DNA from: Herminiimonas sp. KBW02
Lineage (GTDB): Bacteria; Pseudomonadota; Gammaproteobacteria; Burkholderiales; Burkholderiaceae_D
DNA: 64,000 nucleotides
Assembly: GCF_003852535.1 (NCBI RefSeq)
Contig: NZ_QAJP01000005.1
Span: 18,354 to 82,353 of the forward strand
Direction: 5' to 3'
Shown: positions 45,530-54,301 of the stretch, one piece after another
Numbering within the stretch: position 1 is the stretch's first letter
How the letters are laid out: each line of letters begins with the position of its first letter
Made by a program: the position numbers and the translations under genes
The notes under the pieces: model-generated
What the model was told of the DNA's origin: nothing
What the model saw: only the letters and a program-made list of their open reading frames with translations
The model's database searches: none

Positions 45530-48394
45530 TTAGGCTGCCGATTTCTTTTGCTTGAGCAACGGTGCCAGATACTTGCCGGTAAAGCTGGCCGGATTCTTGG
45601 CCAGGTCTTCCGGTGTGCCTGCGCCTATCACCTGGCCGCCGCCTGCGCCACCTTCCGGCCCCATATCAACCAGCCAGTCGGCTGTTTTGATCACGTCCAG
45701 ATTGTGTTCAATGATGACGACGGTATTGCCCTGGTCACGCAAGCGGTGGATTACCTTCAGCAACAAATCGATATCGTGGAAGTGCAGGCCGGTGGTCGGC
45801 TCATCCAGGATGTACAGGGTGCGACCAGTATCGCGTTTCGACAATTCCAGTGACAGCTTGACGCGTTGTGCTTCACCGCCGGAGAGGGTGGTGGCGCTTT
45901 GGCCCAGGCGGATGTAGCCGAGGCCGACATCCAGCAAGGTTTGCAGTTTGCGGGCAATGACCGGAACCGCTTTAAAGAAGTCATAGGCTTCTTCCACCGT
46001 CATGCCCAGCACTTCAGTGATGTTTTTGCCCTTGTACTGGATCTCCAGCGTTTCGCGGTTGTAGCGGTTGCCGTGGCAGACGTCACAAGGAACGTAGACA
46101 TCCGGCAGGAAGTGCATTTCAACCTTGATGACGCCGTCGCCCTGGCATGCTTCGCAGCGACCGCCCTTGACGTTGAACGAGAAGCGTCCGGCCGAGTAGC
46201 CACGCTCTTTCGAAGTCGGCACCGTGGCAAACAAATCGCGTATCGGTGTAAACAAGCCAGTGTAGGTCGCCGGATTGGAGCGTGGCGTGCGGCCGATAGG
46301 TGCCTGGTCGACCGAGATGACTTTGTCGAAATGCTCAAAGCCGCTGATCGAATCATGCGGTGCCGGTTCTGCCTGCGAGCCATACAAGTGGCGCGATGCG
46401 GCGTGATACAGCGTGTCGTTAACCAGTGTCGACTTACCCGAGCCCGATACGCCGGTGACGCAAGTCAGCAAGCCGACTGGTAATTCCAGCGTGACATTTT
46501 TCAGGTTGTTGCCGGTTGCACCTGTAATCACGAATTGTTTTTTCGGATTCGGCGTGGTGCGTTTCTTCGGCACGGCAATTCCGAGTGTGCCGTTCAGATA
46601 TTGCGCGGTCAGCGACTTCTTGTTTTTCAGGATGTCTTTCAGCGTACCTTCGGCGATCACTTCGCCACCGTGTACGCCGGCACCTATGCCCATGTCCACC
46701 ACATAGTCGGCGCAGCGGATCGCATCTTCATCATGCTCGACCACCAGTACGCTGTTGCCGATGTCGCGCAAGTGCTTGAGAGTTTCGATCAGTCTATCGT
46801 TGTCGCGCTGATGCAGGCCGATTGATGGTTCATCCAGTACATACATGACGCCGGTCAGGCCCGAGCCGATTTGCGAAGCCAGGCGTATGCGCTGTGCTTC
46901 GCCGCCGGACAATGTGTCCGCACTACGTTCCAGCGACAGGTAGTCGAGGCCGACGTTGTTGAGGAACTTCAGGCGCGAGACGATTTCCTTGATGATGCGA
47001 TCGGCGATTTCTTTCTTCGCGCCGGTCAAGACCAGGCTTTCAAAGAATTCCAGGGTCTGGCGCAACGGGGTCGCGGCCACTTCAAAGATGGCACGTTTTT
47101 GCTTGCCGTTGCCGACCATGACGTTGCGTGCTTCTACGCGCAGACGTGCACCTTCGCAGCTAGGGCATTGTTTTTCATTGATGAACTTGGCCAGTTCTTC
47201 CTTCACCGCCATCGAATCGGTTTCGCGATAACGGCGTTGCAGGTTGTTCACTACACCTTCGAAGGTATGTTCGCGGATGACGGTGCGGCCTTTTTCATTC
47301 ACGTAGGTGAATGGAATGTTTTGTTTGCCCGAGCCGAACAGTACGGCTTGCTGCGCTGCTTCCGGCAACTTCTCGAATGGCATGTCGATGTCGAAGTTGT
47401 AGAACTCCGCCAGGTTGGACAGCATCTGGAAGTAAAACTGGTTGCGTCGGTCCCAGCCTTTGACTGCGCCGCTGGCGAGCGAAAGGTTAGGGAAGGCGAC
47501 GATCCGTTTCGGATCAAAGAATTCGATATGACCGAGACCGTCACATTCCGGGCATGCACCCATCGGATTGTTGAACGAGAACAGACGCGGTTCCAGCTCC
47601 TGCAGCGAGTAACCGCAGACCGGGCAGGCGAATTTATTCGAATACAGGTGTTCGACGCCGGTATCCATTTCCAGCACCAGTGCGCGGCCTTCAGCCAGGC
47701 GCAGTGCGGTTTCAAAGCTTTCGGCCAGGCGCTGCTTGATGTCGGCTTTGACCTTGATACGGTCGATCACCACGTCGATGGTGTGCTTTTCTGCTTTCTT
47801 CAGTTTCGGCAAGGCATCGACATCATAGATGTGTGCATTGTTGGTGCCGCTCTGTACGCGGAAGCGCACGAAGCCTTGCGCCTGCATTTGTTCGAACAGG
47901 TCAACGTGTTCACCTTTGCGATTGGCGACGACCGGCGCCATGATCATCAGCTTGGTATCTTCTGGCATGGCCAGTACGGCGTCGACCATTTGCGACACCG
48001 ATTGCGCGGCCAGCGGATTCTCCGGATGGTCTGGGCAGTAAGGTGTACCGACGCGTGCATACAGCAGGCGCAGGTAATCGTGGATTTCGGTGACGGTGCC
48101 GACGGTGGAGCGCGGATTGTGCGAGGTCGCCTTTTGCTCGATCGAGATCGCAGGCGACAAACCTTCGATCAGATCGACGTCCGGCTTTTCCATCAATTGC
48201 AAAAACTGGCGCGCGTAAGCCGATAGTGATTCGACGTAACGGCGCTGGCCTTCCGCGTACAGCGTATCGAAGGCGAGCGACGACTTGCCGGAGCCGGACA
48301 GGCCGGTAATCACGATCAGCTTATTGCGCGGTAAATCCAGATTGATGTTCTTGAGGTTGTGCGTACGCGCACCTCGGATACGAATCTCGTCCAT
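45530..48394 (-). CDS. uvrA: Excinuclease ABC subunit A
   Basis: A 954-residue DNA damage recognition ATPase of nucleotide excision repair. Two ABC modules: first Walker [10 protein letters not shown] near residue 31 and second GVSGSGKST near residue 640, each with LSGGEAQR signatures. Zinc-binding CPVCGY and [18 protein letters not shown] / CDVCHG are present. Length is typical. I find no CTGT-N8-ACAG LexA site in the 137 bases to the divergent MFS gene, so SOS control is not apparent from the upstream region. Confidence 0.97.
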   Translation of the reverse strand: MDEIRIRGARTHNLKNINLDLPRNKLIVITGLSGSGKSSLAFDTLYAEGQRRYVESLSAYARQFLQLMEKPDVDLIEGLSPAISIEQKATSHNPRSTVGTVTEIHDYLRLLYARVGTPYCPDHPENPLAAQSVSQMVDAVLAMPEDTKLMIMAPVVANRKGEHVDLFEQMQAQGFVRFRVQSGTNNAHIYDVDALPKLKKAEKHTIDVVIDRIKVKADIKQRLAESFETALRLAEGRALVLEMDTGVEHLYSNKFACPVCGYSLQELEPRLFSFNNPMGACPECDGLGHIEFFDPKRIVAFPNLSLASGAVKGWDRRNQFYFQMLSNLAEFYNFDIDMPFEKLPEAAQQAVLFGSGKQNIPFTYVNEKGRTVIREHTFEGVVNNLQRRYRETDSMAVKEELAKFINEKQCPSCEGARLRVEARNVMVGNGKQKRAIFEVAATPLRQTLEFFESLVLTGAKKEIADRIIKEIVSRLKFLNNVGLDYLSLERSADTLSGGEAQRIRLASQIGSGLTGVMYVLDEPSIGLHQRDNDRLIETLKHLRDIGNSVLVVEHDEDAIRCADYVVDMGIGAGVHGGEVIAEGTLKDILKNKKSLTAQYLNGTLGIAVPKKRTTPNPKKQFVITGATGNNLKNVTLELPVGLLTCVTGVSGSGKSTLVNDTLYHAASRHLYGSQAEPAPHDSISGFEHFDKVISVDQAPIGRTPRSNPATYTGLFTPIRDLFATVPTSKERGYSAGRFSFNVKGGRCEACQGDGVIKVEMHFLPDVYVPCDVCHGNRYNRETLEIQYKGKNITEVLGMTVEEAYDFFKAVPVIARKLQTLLDVGLGYIRLGQSATTLSGGEAQRVKLSLELSKRDTGRTLYILDEPTTGLHFHDIDLLLKVIHRLRDQGNTVVIIEHNLDVIKTADWLVDMGPEGGAGGGQVIGAGTPEDLAKNPASFTGKYLAPLLKQKKSAA

Positions 48395-48449
48395 TCACTC
48401 TTTCAGCTAGGCTTTTCCGATGTTCGCGTTCCTTTTTGAGGTTCGCGAG

Positions 48450-48508
48450 CGGGTTAAAACGGGTCAACCTGCTACTATAGCGGGTTTTAAAGCTACCCGT
48501 AAAACCCG
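48450..48508. promoter_or_regulatory. Cluster of five CGGGT/ACCCG half-sites in the uvrA / MFS divergent region
   Basis: CGGGT occurs at 48450, 48460 and 48481 and its complement ACCCG at 48495 and 48504, within 59 bases upstream of the MFS start. The arrangement suggests an operator for an unknown regulator; no regulator gene is adjacent. It could also be chance in a GC-moderate region. Confidence 0.3.
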
Positions 48509-48531
48509 TTCTTCCCTATTTCCAGTAATAC

Positions 48532-49761
48532 ATGTCCCCAGCATCTTCAAACCAGCCCGACACAGGCATGACCCGCAGCGAAATCCGCGCCAGCACTTCG
48601 CTCGCGTCGATTTTTGCACTGCGTATGCTGGGCCTGTTCCTGATCCTGCCGGTGTTTGCCGTTCATGCAAAAACCTTGCCGGGCGGCGAAAGTGCAACTC
48701 TGGTCGGTTTGGCAATGGGGATTTATGGTTTGACGCAATCTTTCGGGCAAATCCCGTTCGGGATGGCTTCCGACAAATATGGCCGCAAGCGCATCATCGT
48801 GATCGGACTGATCTTATTTGCGCTGGGCTCATTCATCGCTGCCGCCGCCGACAATATTATCTGGGTGATCATAGGGCGCGCGGTGCAGGGCGCCGGCGCG
48901 ATCTCTGCGGCGGTTACAGCATTTATTGCCGATTCGACCAGGGAAGAGCACCGCACCAAGGCGATGGCGATGGTCGGCGGCTCGATCGGACTGACCTTCG
49001 CGGCTTCGTTGATATTGTCGCCACTCCTGTATCAATGGATAGGGATGGGCGGCATCTTTGCGTTGACCGGAATTCTGTCGATATTGGCGATTTTTGTTGT
49101 TATCTATATCGTGCCTGCCGCACCCAGCCTGCCGCCGACGCAAGTATCGATACGCGAGATATTGGCGCATGGTGAGTTGATGCGCCTGAATTTCGGCGTA
49201 TTTGCGCTGCATTTGACGCAAATGGCGATGTTTGTCGTGGTACCGTCAGCGTTGATCCGCTTCGCGCAATTGCCGCTGGCCGAGCACTGGAAGATTTACT
49301 TGCCGGTGGTTATTGCTTCTTTCGTACTGATGTTGCCGCCCATCTTCATCGGTGAGAAACGTGGCAAGTCGAAACAGGTATTTGTCGCCGCCATTGCTTT
49401 ATTATTACTGGTTCAGGTCGGGATGTGGCTGGCCTTGTCGCAAACGCAGTTGCATGCGGTATGGCTGGTAGGTTTGTTGCTGGCTTTCTTCGTTGCTTTC
49501 AACATACTTGAAGCCAGCCAGCCGTCACTGGTGTCGCGTATCGCGCCGCCAGGCAGCAAGGGCGCGGCACTCGGCGTGTATAACACCTTGCAGGCACTCG
49601 GCCTGTTCTGTGGCGGTGCGCTGGGGGGATGGATCACGCAGTATTTTGGAGGGGCTTCGGTCTTTATTCTTGGTTCTGCTTTGTGTGTCGTGTGGCTTAT
49701 AATTGCCGCCAATATGAAAAACTTACCGCGTCGCAGCCAGGTTCAGGCTGCAGTCGTTTAA
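48532..49761 (+). CDS. MFS transporter (YajR/DHA1-like)
   Basis: A 409-residue protein with 12 predicted helices. The loop 2-3 motif A reads [11 protein letters not shown], as in drug/proton antiporters, and the beginning [22 protein letters not shown] is close to the YajR-like branch. Substrate unknown. The start is ATG 48532, with Met13 (48568) an alternative. It is divergent from uvrA, and ssb follows after 14 bases, an arrangement (uvrA, MFS, ssb) that is common in Burkholderiales. Confidence 0.88.
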   Translation: MSPASSNQPDTGMTRSEIRASTSLASIFALRMLGLFLILPVFAVHAKTLPGGESATLVGLAMGIYGLTQSFGQIPFGMASDKYGRKRIIVIGLILFALGSFIAAAADNIIWVIIGRAVQGAGAISAAVTAFIADSTREEHRTKAMAMVGGSIGLTFAASLILSPLLYQWIGMGGIFALTGILSILAIFVVIYIVPAAPSLPPTQVSIREILAHGELMRLNFGVFALHLTQMAMFVVVPSALIRFAQLPLAEHWKIYLPVVIASFVLMLPPIFIGEKRGKSKQVFVAAIALLLLVQVGMWLALSQTQLHAVWLVGLLLAFFVAFNILEASQPSLVSRIAPPGSKGAALGVYNTLQALGLFCGGALGGWITQYFGGASVFILGSALCVVWLIIAANMKNLPRRSQVQAAVV

Positions 49762-49775
49762 TCGGAGAAATAGCA

Positions 49776-50270
49776 ATGGCATCAGTTAATAAAGTCATCA
49801 TCGTCGGCAACCTGGGACGCGATCCTGAAACACGTTACATGCCAAATGGCGAAGCCGTGACCAATGTTGCCGTCGCAACCACAGAAAGTTGGAAAGACAA
49901 AAACAGCGGTGACAAAAAAGAAATCACCGAATGGCACCGCATCACCTTCTATCGCAAGCTGGCTGAAATCGCTGGTCAATACCTGAAAAAAGGTTCGTCG
50001 GTATATATCGAGGGTCGTTTGCAGACACGCAAATGGACCGACAAGGATGGCGTAGAGCGCTACACCACCGAAATCATTGCAGACACCATGCAAATGCTGG
50101 GCGGTCGTCCAGGTGCAGGCGGTGGCAGCAGCGCCGGTATGGATGACGACTACGGCAGCAGCGCGCCAGCGCCACGCCAAAGCTCGGGTGGTGGCGGCAA
50201 CGCACGTCCGGCAGCACGACCAGCGGCAGCATCGAACTTCAACGACATGGATGACGACATTCCGTTCTAA
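49776..50270 (+). CDS. ssb: Single-stranded DNA-binding protein
   Basis: A 164-residue protein: N-terminal OB fold ([18 protein letters not shown], residues 1-110), a Gly/Ser/Ala-rich disordered linker and the acidic tip DMDDDIPF that recruits partner proteins. ATG 49776 has GGAGAAA at 49764-49770. It binds ssDNA as a tetramer during replication and repair. Its promoter probably lies inside or before the MFS gene. Confidence 0.97.
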   Translation: MASVNKVIIVGNLGRDPETRYMPNGEAVTNVAVATTESWKDKNSGDKKEITEWHRITFYRKLAEIAGQYLKKGSSVYIEGRLQTRKWTDKDGVERYTTEIIADTMQMLGGRPGAGGGSSAGMDDDYGSSAPAPRQSSGGGGNARPAARPAAASNFNDMDDDIPF

Positions 50271-50297
50271 GAACCAGTTTTACGAGATGTATATGGC

Positions 50298-50332
50298 AGG
50301 CCTAAAACCTTTGGTTTTAGGCCTTTGTTTTT
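50298..50332 (+). terminator. Rho-independent terminator after ssb
   Basis: AGGCCTAAAACC (50298-50309) pairs with GGTTTTAGGCCT (50313-50324) around TTT, followed by T-rich sequence. Confidence 0.88.
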
Positions 50333-50463
50333 GGGCTGGCAATGTCCTATCCATTTCTTCAAATCTTGCACCTATGCCATAGACCGCTCTTCTCCTAAAG
50401 TATGGGCAGACGCGTCACGCAAGTGAGCGCATTGTTATCCTTCTTACTTACTGGAGATTAGTC

Positions 50464-50895
50464 ATGAGTGCCCTGCGTTTGTCCTACTGGACCCTTTCCC
50501 CTGAAGCCTATCAGGGCTTTGCTGCGACCAAAAAGGCTGTGGAGAAAAGCAGCATAGGCAAGCAATTGATAGAGCTGGCCTGGTTGCGTATGTCGCAAAT
50601 CAACGGCTGTGCTTTTTGCCTGGAAATGCATGCAAAGGCCTTGCGTGCCAGCGGTGTGCCGGATGCCAAGATTGATAGCCTGGCCGGATGGCGTGTGAGT
50701 GAGCATTTCACCGCGCGGGAGTGCGCCGCATTGGCGTGGACGGAAGCACTGACGCACGTCGACAAAACCCACGCGCCGGACGAGGATTTCGAACCGCTCA
50801 AGGAGCATTTCAGTGATGTTGAAATTGCCGACCTGAGTTTTGCGATTGCGTTGATGAGTGCTTTCAATCGCCTGGCGATAGGCATGCGGCAGTAA
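50464..50895 (+). CDS. Carboxymuconolactone decarboxylase / AhpD-like protein
   Basis: A 143-residue all-helical protein of the AhpD-like superfamily. The redox-active CxxC motif is GCAFCLEMHAKA near residue 55, with the nearby His as in alkylhydroperoxidase D cores. Such proteins act as thiol peroxidases or redox partners. Start ATG 50464 is preceded by CTGGAG. A hairpin (around 50937-50952) follows without a T-run. Physiological substrate unknown. Confidence 0.87.
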   Translation: MSALRLSYWTLSPEAYQGFAATKKAVEKSSIGKQLIELAWLRMSQINGCAFCLEMHAKALRASGVPDAKIDSLAGWRVSEHFTARECAALAWTEALTHVDKTHAPDEDFEPLKEHFSDVEIADLSFAIALMSAFNRLAIGMRQ

Positions 50896-50972
50896 GTATT
50901 GCTGTGACTGTTACAAAGAACGATCCTTTTTACCGGATGTCTATCCGGCATCATGACGCGTAGTCTTTTGCG

Positions 50973-51052
50973 TGGAAAATGCGGCGCGCTTGAGATATGA
51001 TCTGTTCCAGATACACGCAGATTGCTACGGAACCTATGCTGGTTCCGTTTTT
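50973..51052 (+). promoter_or_regulatory. Candidate promoter plus early terminator in the leader of the Bcr/CflA gene
   Basis: TGGAAA (50973-50978) and TATGAT (50996-51001) with a 17-base spacer form a plausible promoter. A hairpin ACGGAACC (51027-51034) / GGTTCCGT (51041-51048) followed by T-rich sequence would stop transcription about 45 bases later and 124 bases before the next start codon. This could be an attenuator or a very short RNA. Confidence 0.4.
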
Positions 51053-51175
51053 CATTGCGGCATGCTTGTTGCGCCAGAGTAAATATTTTCCTCAACTCTC
51101 CCCAGGCAGCGCGCTCAATTGATCCTGGTCCTGCTCCAGGGTTTGCAAGACCTCGTTTCCTGAATAGATTAATCA

Positions 51176-52375
51176 ATGAATACGCCTTTTCTGAAAAATG
51201 CGTTGGTGCTGGGCTTATTGTCTGCCATCGGTCCCTTCGCTATCGATATGTATCTGCCGGCCTTGCCGTCGATAGGCCAGACCCTGGGCGTCTCTATGAG
51301 CGCCGTGCAGGCCAGCCTGATGGCGTTCTTCATCTCGCTCGGGATAGGGCAGATTATTTATGGGCCGATCTCGGATATGGTGGGGCGCAAGCCGCCTTTG
51401 TATTTCGGTCTCGCGCTGTTTGCCGTGTGCAGTGTCGGTTGTGCGATAGCGCCTGATATAGAAACCCTGATCGTGCTGCGCTTTCTGCAAGGGCTGGGGG
51501 CCAGCGCAGGGATGGTGATCCCGCGCGCGGTGGTGCGTGACCTGCATACCGGCAATGATGCGGCACGCCTGATGTCGCTGCTGATGCTGGTTTTTAGCGT
51601 CTCACCGATACTTGCGCCCTTGTCCGGCAGTTTGCTGATTGAGCTGTGGGGCTGGCGCAGTGTGTTCTGGGCGGTGACGGTGGCGGCTGTATTGGCACTG
51701 ATATTGATGGCGACCAGCCAGCCGGAAACGCGCCCGCCTGAACAGCGTGTGGATAGCAGCGTGCGTAGTGCGCTCAGCGGTTATGTATTTTTGCTGCGCG
51801 ACCCGCACTTCCATGGTTTGGTGTTTATAGGTGCATTTGGTATTTCCAGTTTCTTTGCTTACCTGGCGAATTCCTCATTCATATTGATTGATCACTATGG
51901 ACTGACGCCGCGCCAATACAGTATCGCTTTTGCTGCAAATGCGGCATCCTTCATCGGTGTGTCGCAATTTACCGGTCGCCTGAGTGCGCGTTTCGGCCTG
52001 GTACCGGTAGTGAAGGTGGCGGTGGCCGCGTATGCGTTGGTGATGACGGCCTTGCTCGTAGTTAACCTGATGGGCATTGAACGTCTCGACGTGATGCTGG
52101 TCATGTTATTTATCGGTTTTGGTTTCCTCGGTCTGGTGATCCCGACCACCACCGTGCTGGCACTGGAAGAGCACGGGACGATAGCCGGTACCGCCTCCGC
52201 CCTGATGGGGACCTTGCAATTCGTGACCGGTGCCGCTGTGATGGCGGTGACGGGGCTCTTTGTTGACGGTACGGCGAGGCCTATGGTGGCCGGTATAGCA
52301 GTATGTGCATTGTTGGCCTGGTTTATCTCGTGGCTGACTTTGCGTTCCGCCAGAATGCGTGGCGCGCAGATGTAA
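51176..52375 (+). CDS. Bcr/CflA family multidrug efflux MFS transporter
   Basis: A 399-residue MFS protein with 12 helices. The opening LLSAIGPFAIDMYLPALPSIG and motif A-like GPISDMVGRKPP are those of the Bcr/CflA branch (bicyclomycin/chloramphenicol-type exporters). The real substrate is not known. It has a leader of about 170 bases with a possible attenuator. The MipA-like gene follows after 42 bases. Confidence 0.88.
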   Translation: MNTPFLKNALVLGLLSAIGPFAIDMYLPALPSIGQTLGVSMSAVQASLMAFFISLGIGQIIYGPISDMVGRKPPLYFGLALFAVCSVGCAIAPDIETLIVLRFLQGLGASAGMVIPRAVVRDLHTGNDAARLMSLLMLVFSVSPILAPLSGSLLIELWGWRSVFWAVTVAAVLALILMATSQPETRPPEQRVDSSVRSALSGYVFLLRDPHFHGLVFIGAFGISSFFAYLANSSFILIDHYGLTPRQYSIAFAANAASFIGVSQFTGRLSARFGLVPVVKVAVAAYALVMTALLVVNLMGIERLDVMLVMLFIGFGFLGLVIPTTTVLALEEHGTIAGTASALMGTLQFVTGAAVMAVTGLFVDGTARPMVAGIAVCALLAWFISWLTLRSARMRGAQM

Positions 52376-52417
52376 ATTGCGCCTGATGGTGCTACGTCCA
52401 TAACTATGAAGTGAGAA

Positions 52418-53833
52418 ATGCTGATGCTGTCATTTGCCCTGCACCGCAATAAAACCCTGCGTCATGTAGCGCTCTCCGTGCTTGGACTCTCTGCTGTATG
52501 GAGTGTTCAGGCGCAGACCGCTGCCAGCCCGTTCAGCGATTTGATTACCGAGCCGGGTGGTGCCGGGCTTGGGTTTGTCACGCGCTTCGAGAGTTCGCCC
52601 TATGTCGGCGGCGGCACACGGCAGGATTTGTTGCCGCTGTATTTGTATGAAGGTGAGCATGTTTCGATGCAGGCCAATCGCATTGGCATCAAGTTTACGC
52701 CGAGTACCGAGCAGCGTTTTGATGTGTACTTCAAGCGTCGGCTGGAAGGTTTTCCGGAAGCGGGCAAAGTCGCATCGCTGAACGGCATGGAAGTGCGCAA
52801 CACCGGCGTCGACCTGGGTTTTACCTATCGTTATGAACAACCGTGGGGGACTTTGTATGCGTCGATCCTGCACGATGTGAGCAACACTTCGAACGGTACG
52901 GAACTGGCGCTGGAGTATGCATATGAATGGCGCTCCGGACGTTTGTCTTTGCGTCCCAGTCTGAATGTCTCATTGCGCGATTCCAAGCTCAATAATTACT
53001 ACTACGGTGTACGTGCGAATGAAGCTATCGCAGGGCGTCCTGCGTATGCGCCTGGTTCGGGCACGAATGTTTCGCTGAACCTGTACAGCACGTATGAGCT
53101 GACTGAGCGCTGGCGCTTGCTGGCAGGCGCCTCCGTGACTTCATTCGACGGCAAGGTACAGGATAGCCCGATCGTACGGCGCGGCTTGCAGCCATCGTTC
53201 TTCGTCGGTGCTGCTTACGATTTCGGTAGCTACAAGAAACTATGGTCGGACGAACGTACCCCGACATATGTGCGTGTGTTGTATGGCCGCGCTTCTGATG
53301 ACGGCTGTCACCTGGCGCGTATCCTGACCTTCAAGTGCGCAGACCTCGATAAGGTGAACCCGACCAGCATTACTGGCGTGCATATAGGTAAGCCATTTAT
53401 TGAAAAGCTGAATGGCTGGCCGCTCGACTTTGTTGGTTATGCCGGTCTGGTTTATCACAATGACCGCAACCTGCAGGCGAATGGTATCCAGGCTGATTTG
53501 TTCATGAAGGCGTACTACTACGGCTTGCCATGGAATCACAAGGTCAAGACCCGACTAGGTTGGGGCCTGGGCGTTTCCTTCGCCAATCGTGTGCCGTATA
53601 CCGAAGCCAGCAGCCAGGCGGCACGTGACCGGCCTACCTCGCGCCTGTTGAATTACCTCGATCCGACTATCGATGTCAGTCTCGGTGACCTGATCGGTTC
53701 GCCGGGATTGAAAGAGACATATATAGGTCTCGGCGTCTCACACCGGTCAGGAATTTTTGGTTCGTCGAGATTGCTCGGCGATGTGAATGGTGGCTCCAAC
53801 TATATCTACACCTACCTGGAAATGAAGATCTGA
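52418..53833 (+). CDS. MipA/OmpV family outer-membrane protein
   Basis: A 471-residue secreted beta-barrel candidate with signal peptide ending VQAQ near residue 32, alternating-hydrophobicity strands and MipA/OmpV-like segments (SSPYVGGGTRQDLLPLYLYEG near residue 60, and GLGVSHRSGIFGSS near the end). MipA proteins were described as scaffolds for MltA and PBP1B; many homologues have unknown function. It is longer than usual MipA (about 250 residues) and may include an extra central part. It has no terminal aromatic residue of the usual barrel type; the end is EMKI. Confidence 0.75.
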   Translation: MLMLSFALHRNKTLRHVALSVLGLSAVWSVQAQTAASPFSDLITEPGGAGLGFVTRFESSPYVGGGTRQDLLPLYLYEGEHVSMQANRIGIKFTPSTEQRFDVYFKRRLEGFPEAGKVASLNGMEVRNTGVDLGFTYRYEQPWGTLYASILHDVSNTSNGTELALEYAYEWRSGRLSLRPSLNVSLRDSKLNNYYYGVRANEAIAGRPAYAPGSGTNVSLNLYSTYELTERWRLLAGASVTSFDGKVQDSPIVRRGLQPSFFVGAAYDFGSYKKLWSDERTPTYVRVLYGRASDDGCHLARILTFKCADLDKVNPTSITGVHIGKPFIEKLNGWPLDFVGYAGLVYHNDRNLQANGIQADLFMKAYYYGLPWNHKVKTRLGWGLGVSFANRVPYTEASSQAARDRPTSRLLNYLDPTIDVSLGDLIGSPGLKETYIGLGVSHRSGIFGSSRLLGDVNGGSNYIYTYLEMKI

Positions 53834-53997
53834 TTAAGTTGCGCCTGATCTTCCGTATTGCTCCCTGAAGCTGCCCGGCAGCTTCAGGTTCCCCTCGCGT
53901 CATCTCCACTCCTCAACGCATCTTCTCCGGCATGCAAGTTTAAGGCGCTGCACTTTTCTGTCGAGCGCACTTATAGCCATACCTGTTTGCTTCGCTC

Positions 53998-54052
53998 CGC
54001 CAAACCATTGGCTGGCGGCGACGAAATGGCGGAATGCGCCAATTTTTTGGCG
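53998..54052. promoter_or_regulatory. Cluster of five TGGCG/CGCCA boxes, possible enhancer-binding-protein sites
   Basis: CGCCA at 53998 and 54037 and TGGCG at 54013, 54027 and 54048. Two inverted pairs result: CGCCA-N10-TGGCG (53998-54017) and TGGCG-N5-CGCCA (54027-54041). They lie 175-230 bases before the sigma-54 -24 element, the usual distance for upstream activator sequences. Confidence 0.45.
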
Positions 54053-54226
54053 GATAAAGCCAGAAAAACAGAACATTTTGTTTCGAACGTAACGTTACAA
54101 GTAACACGGAGCAACTGTTTTTTCATGTTAAAAATAACAATGTTTTATTAATAATTTTCCTTTCAAGTAATTGATTTTTAAATGGTTTTTTAAAAAACAA
54201 AAAAATGAATTGAGGCATTTTTCGAT

Positions 54227-54242
54227 TGGCATGCAATTTGCC
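54227..54242 (+). promoter_or_regulatory. Sigma-54 (-24/-12) promoter of the repeat lipoprotein gene
   Basis: TGGCATG-CAAT-TTGC matches the consensus TGGCACG-N4-TTGC at all but one position. The GG (54228-54229) and GC (54240-54241) are exactly 12 bases apart. It sits 60 bases before the start codon, on the correct strand, and the RpoN gene is in this window. Confidence 0.8.
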
Positions 54243-54301
54243 ACTTGGAAAGTACGGGGGCTCTTCAATTTAATTTTGAATTACAACGAGGGAGAACGAA
54301 C

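Larger units (their letters stand above)
53834..54301. other. AT-rich regulatory region upstream of the repeat lipoprotein
   Basis: No gene is credible in these 468 bases. They hold a hairpin without T-run just after the MipA gene (53864-53874 with 53878-53888), five TGGCG/CGCCA boxes (53998-54052), a palindrome GTAACGTTAC (54089-54098), AT-rich DNA and a sigma-54 promoter (54227-54242). The layout is that of an enhancer-dependent promoter region. Confidence 0.7.

Noticed and set aside
46871..48226. Long open frame on the plus strand opposite uvrA
   Set aside because: Entirely antisense to a well-supported uvrA; no domain recognisable.
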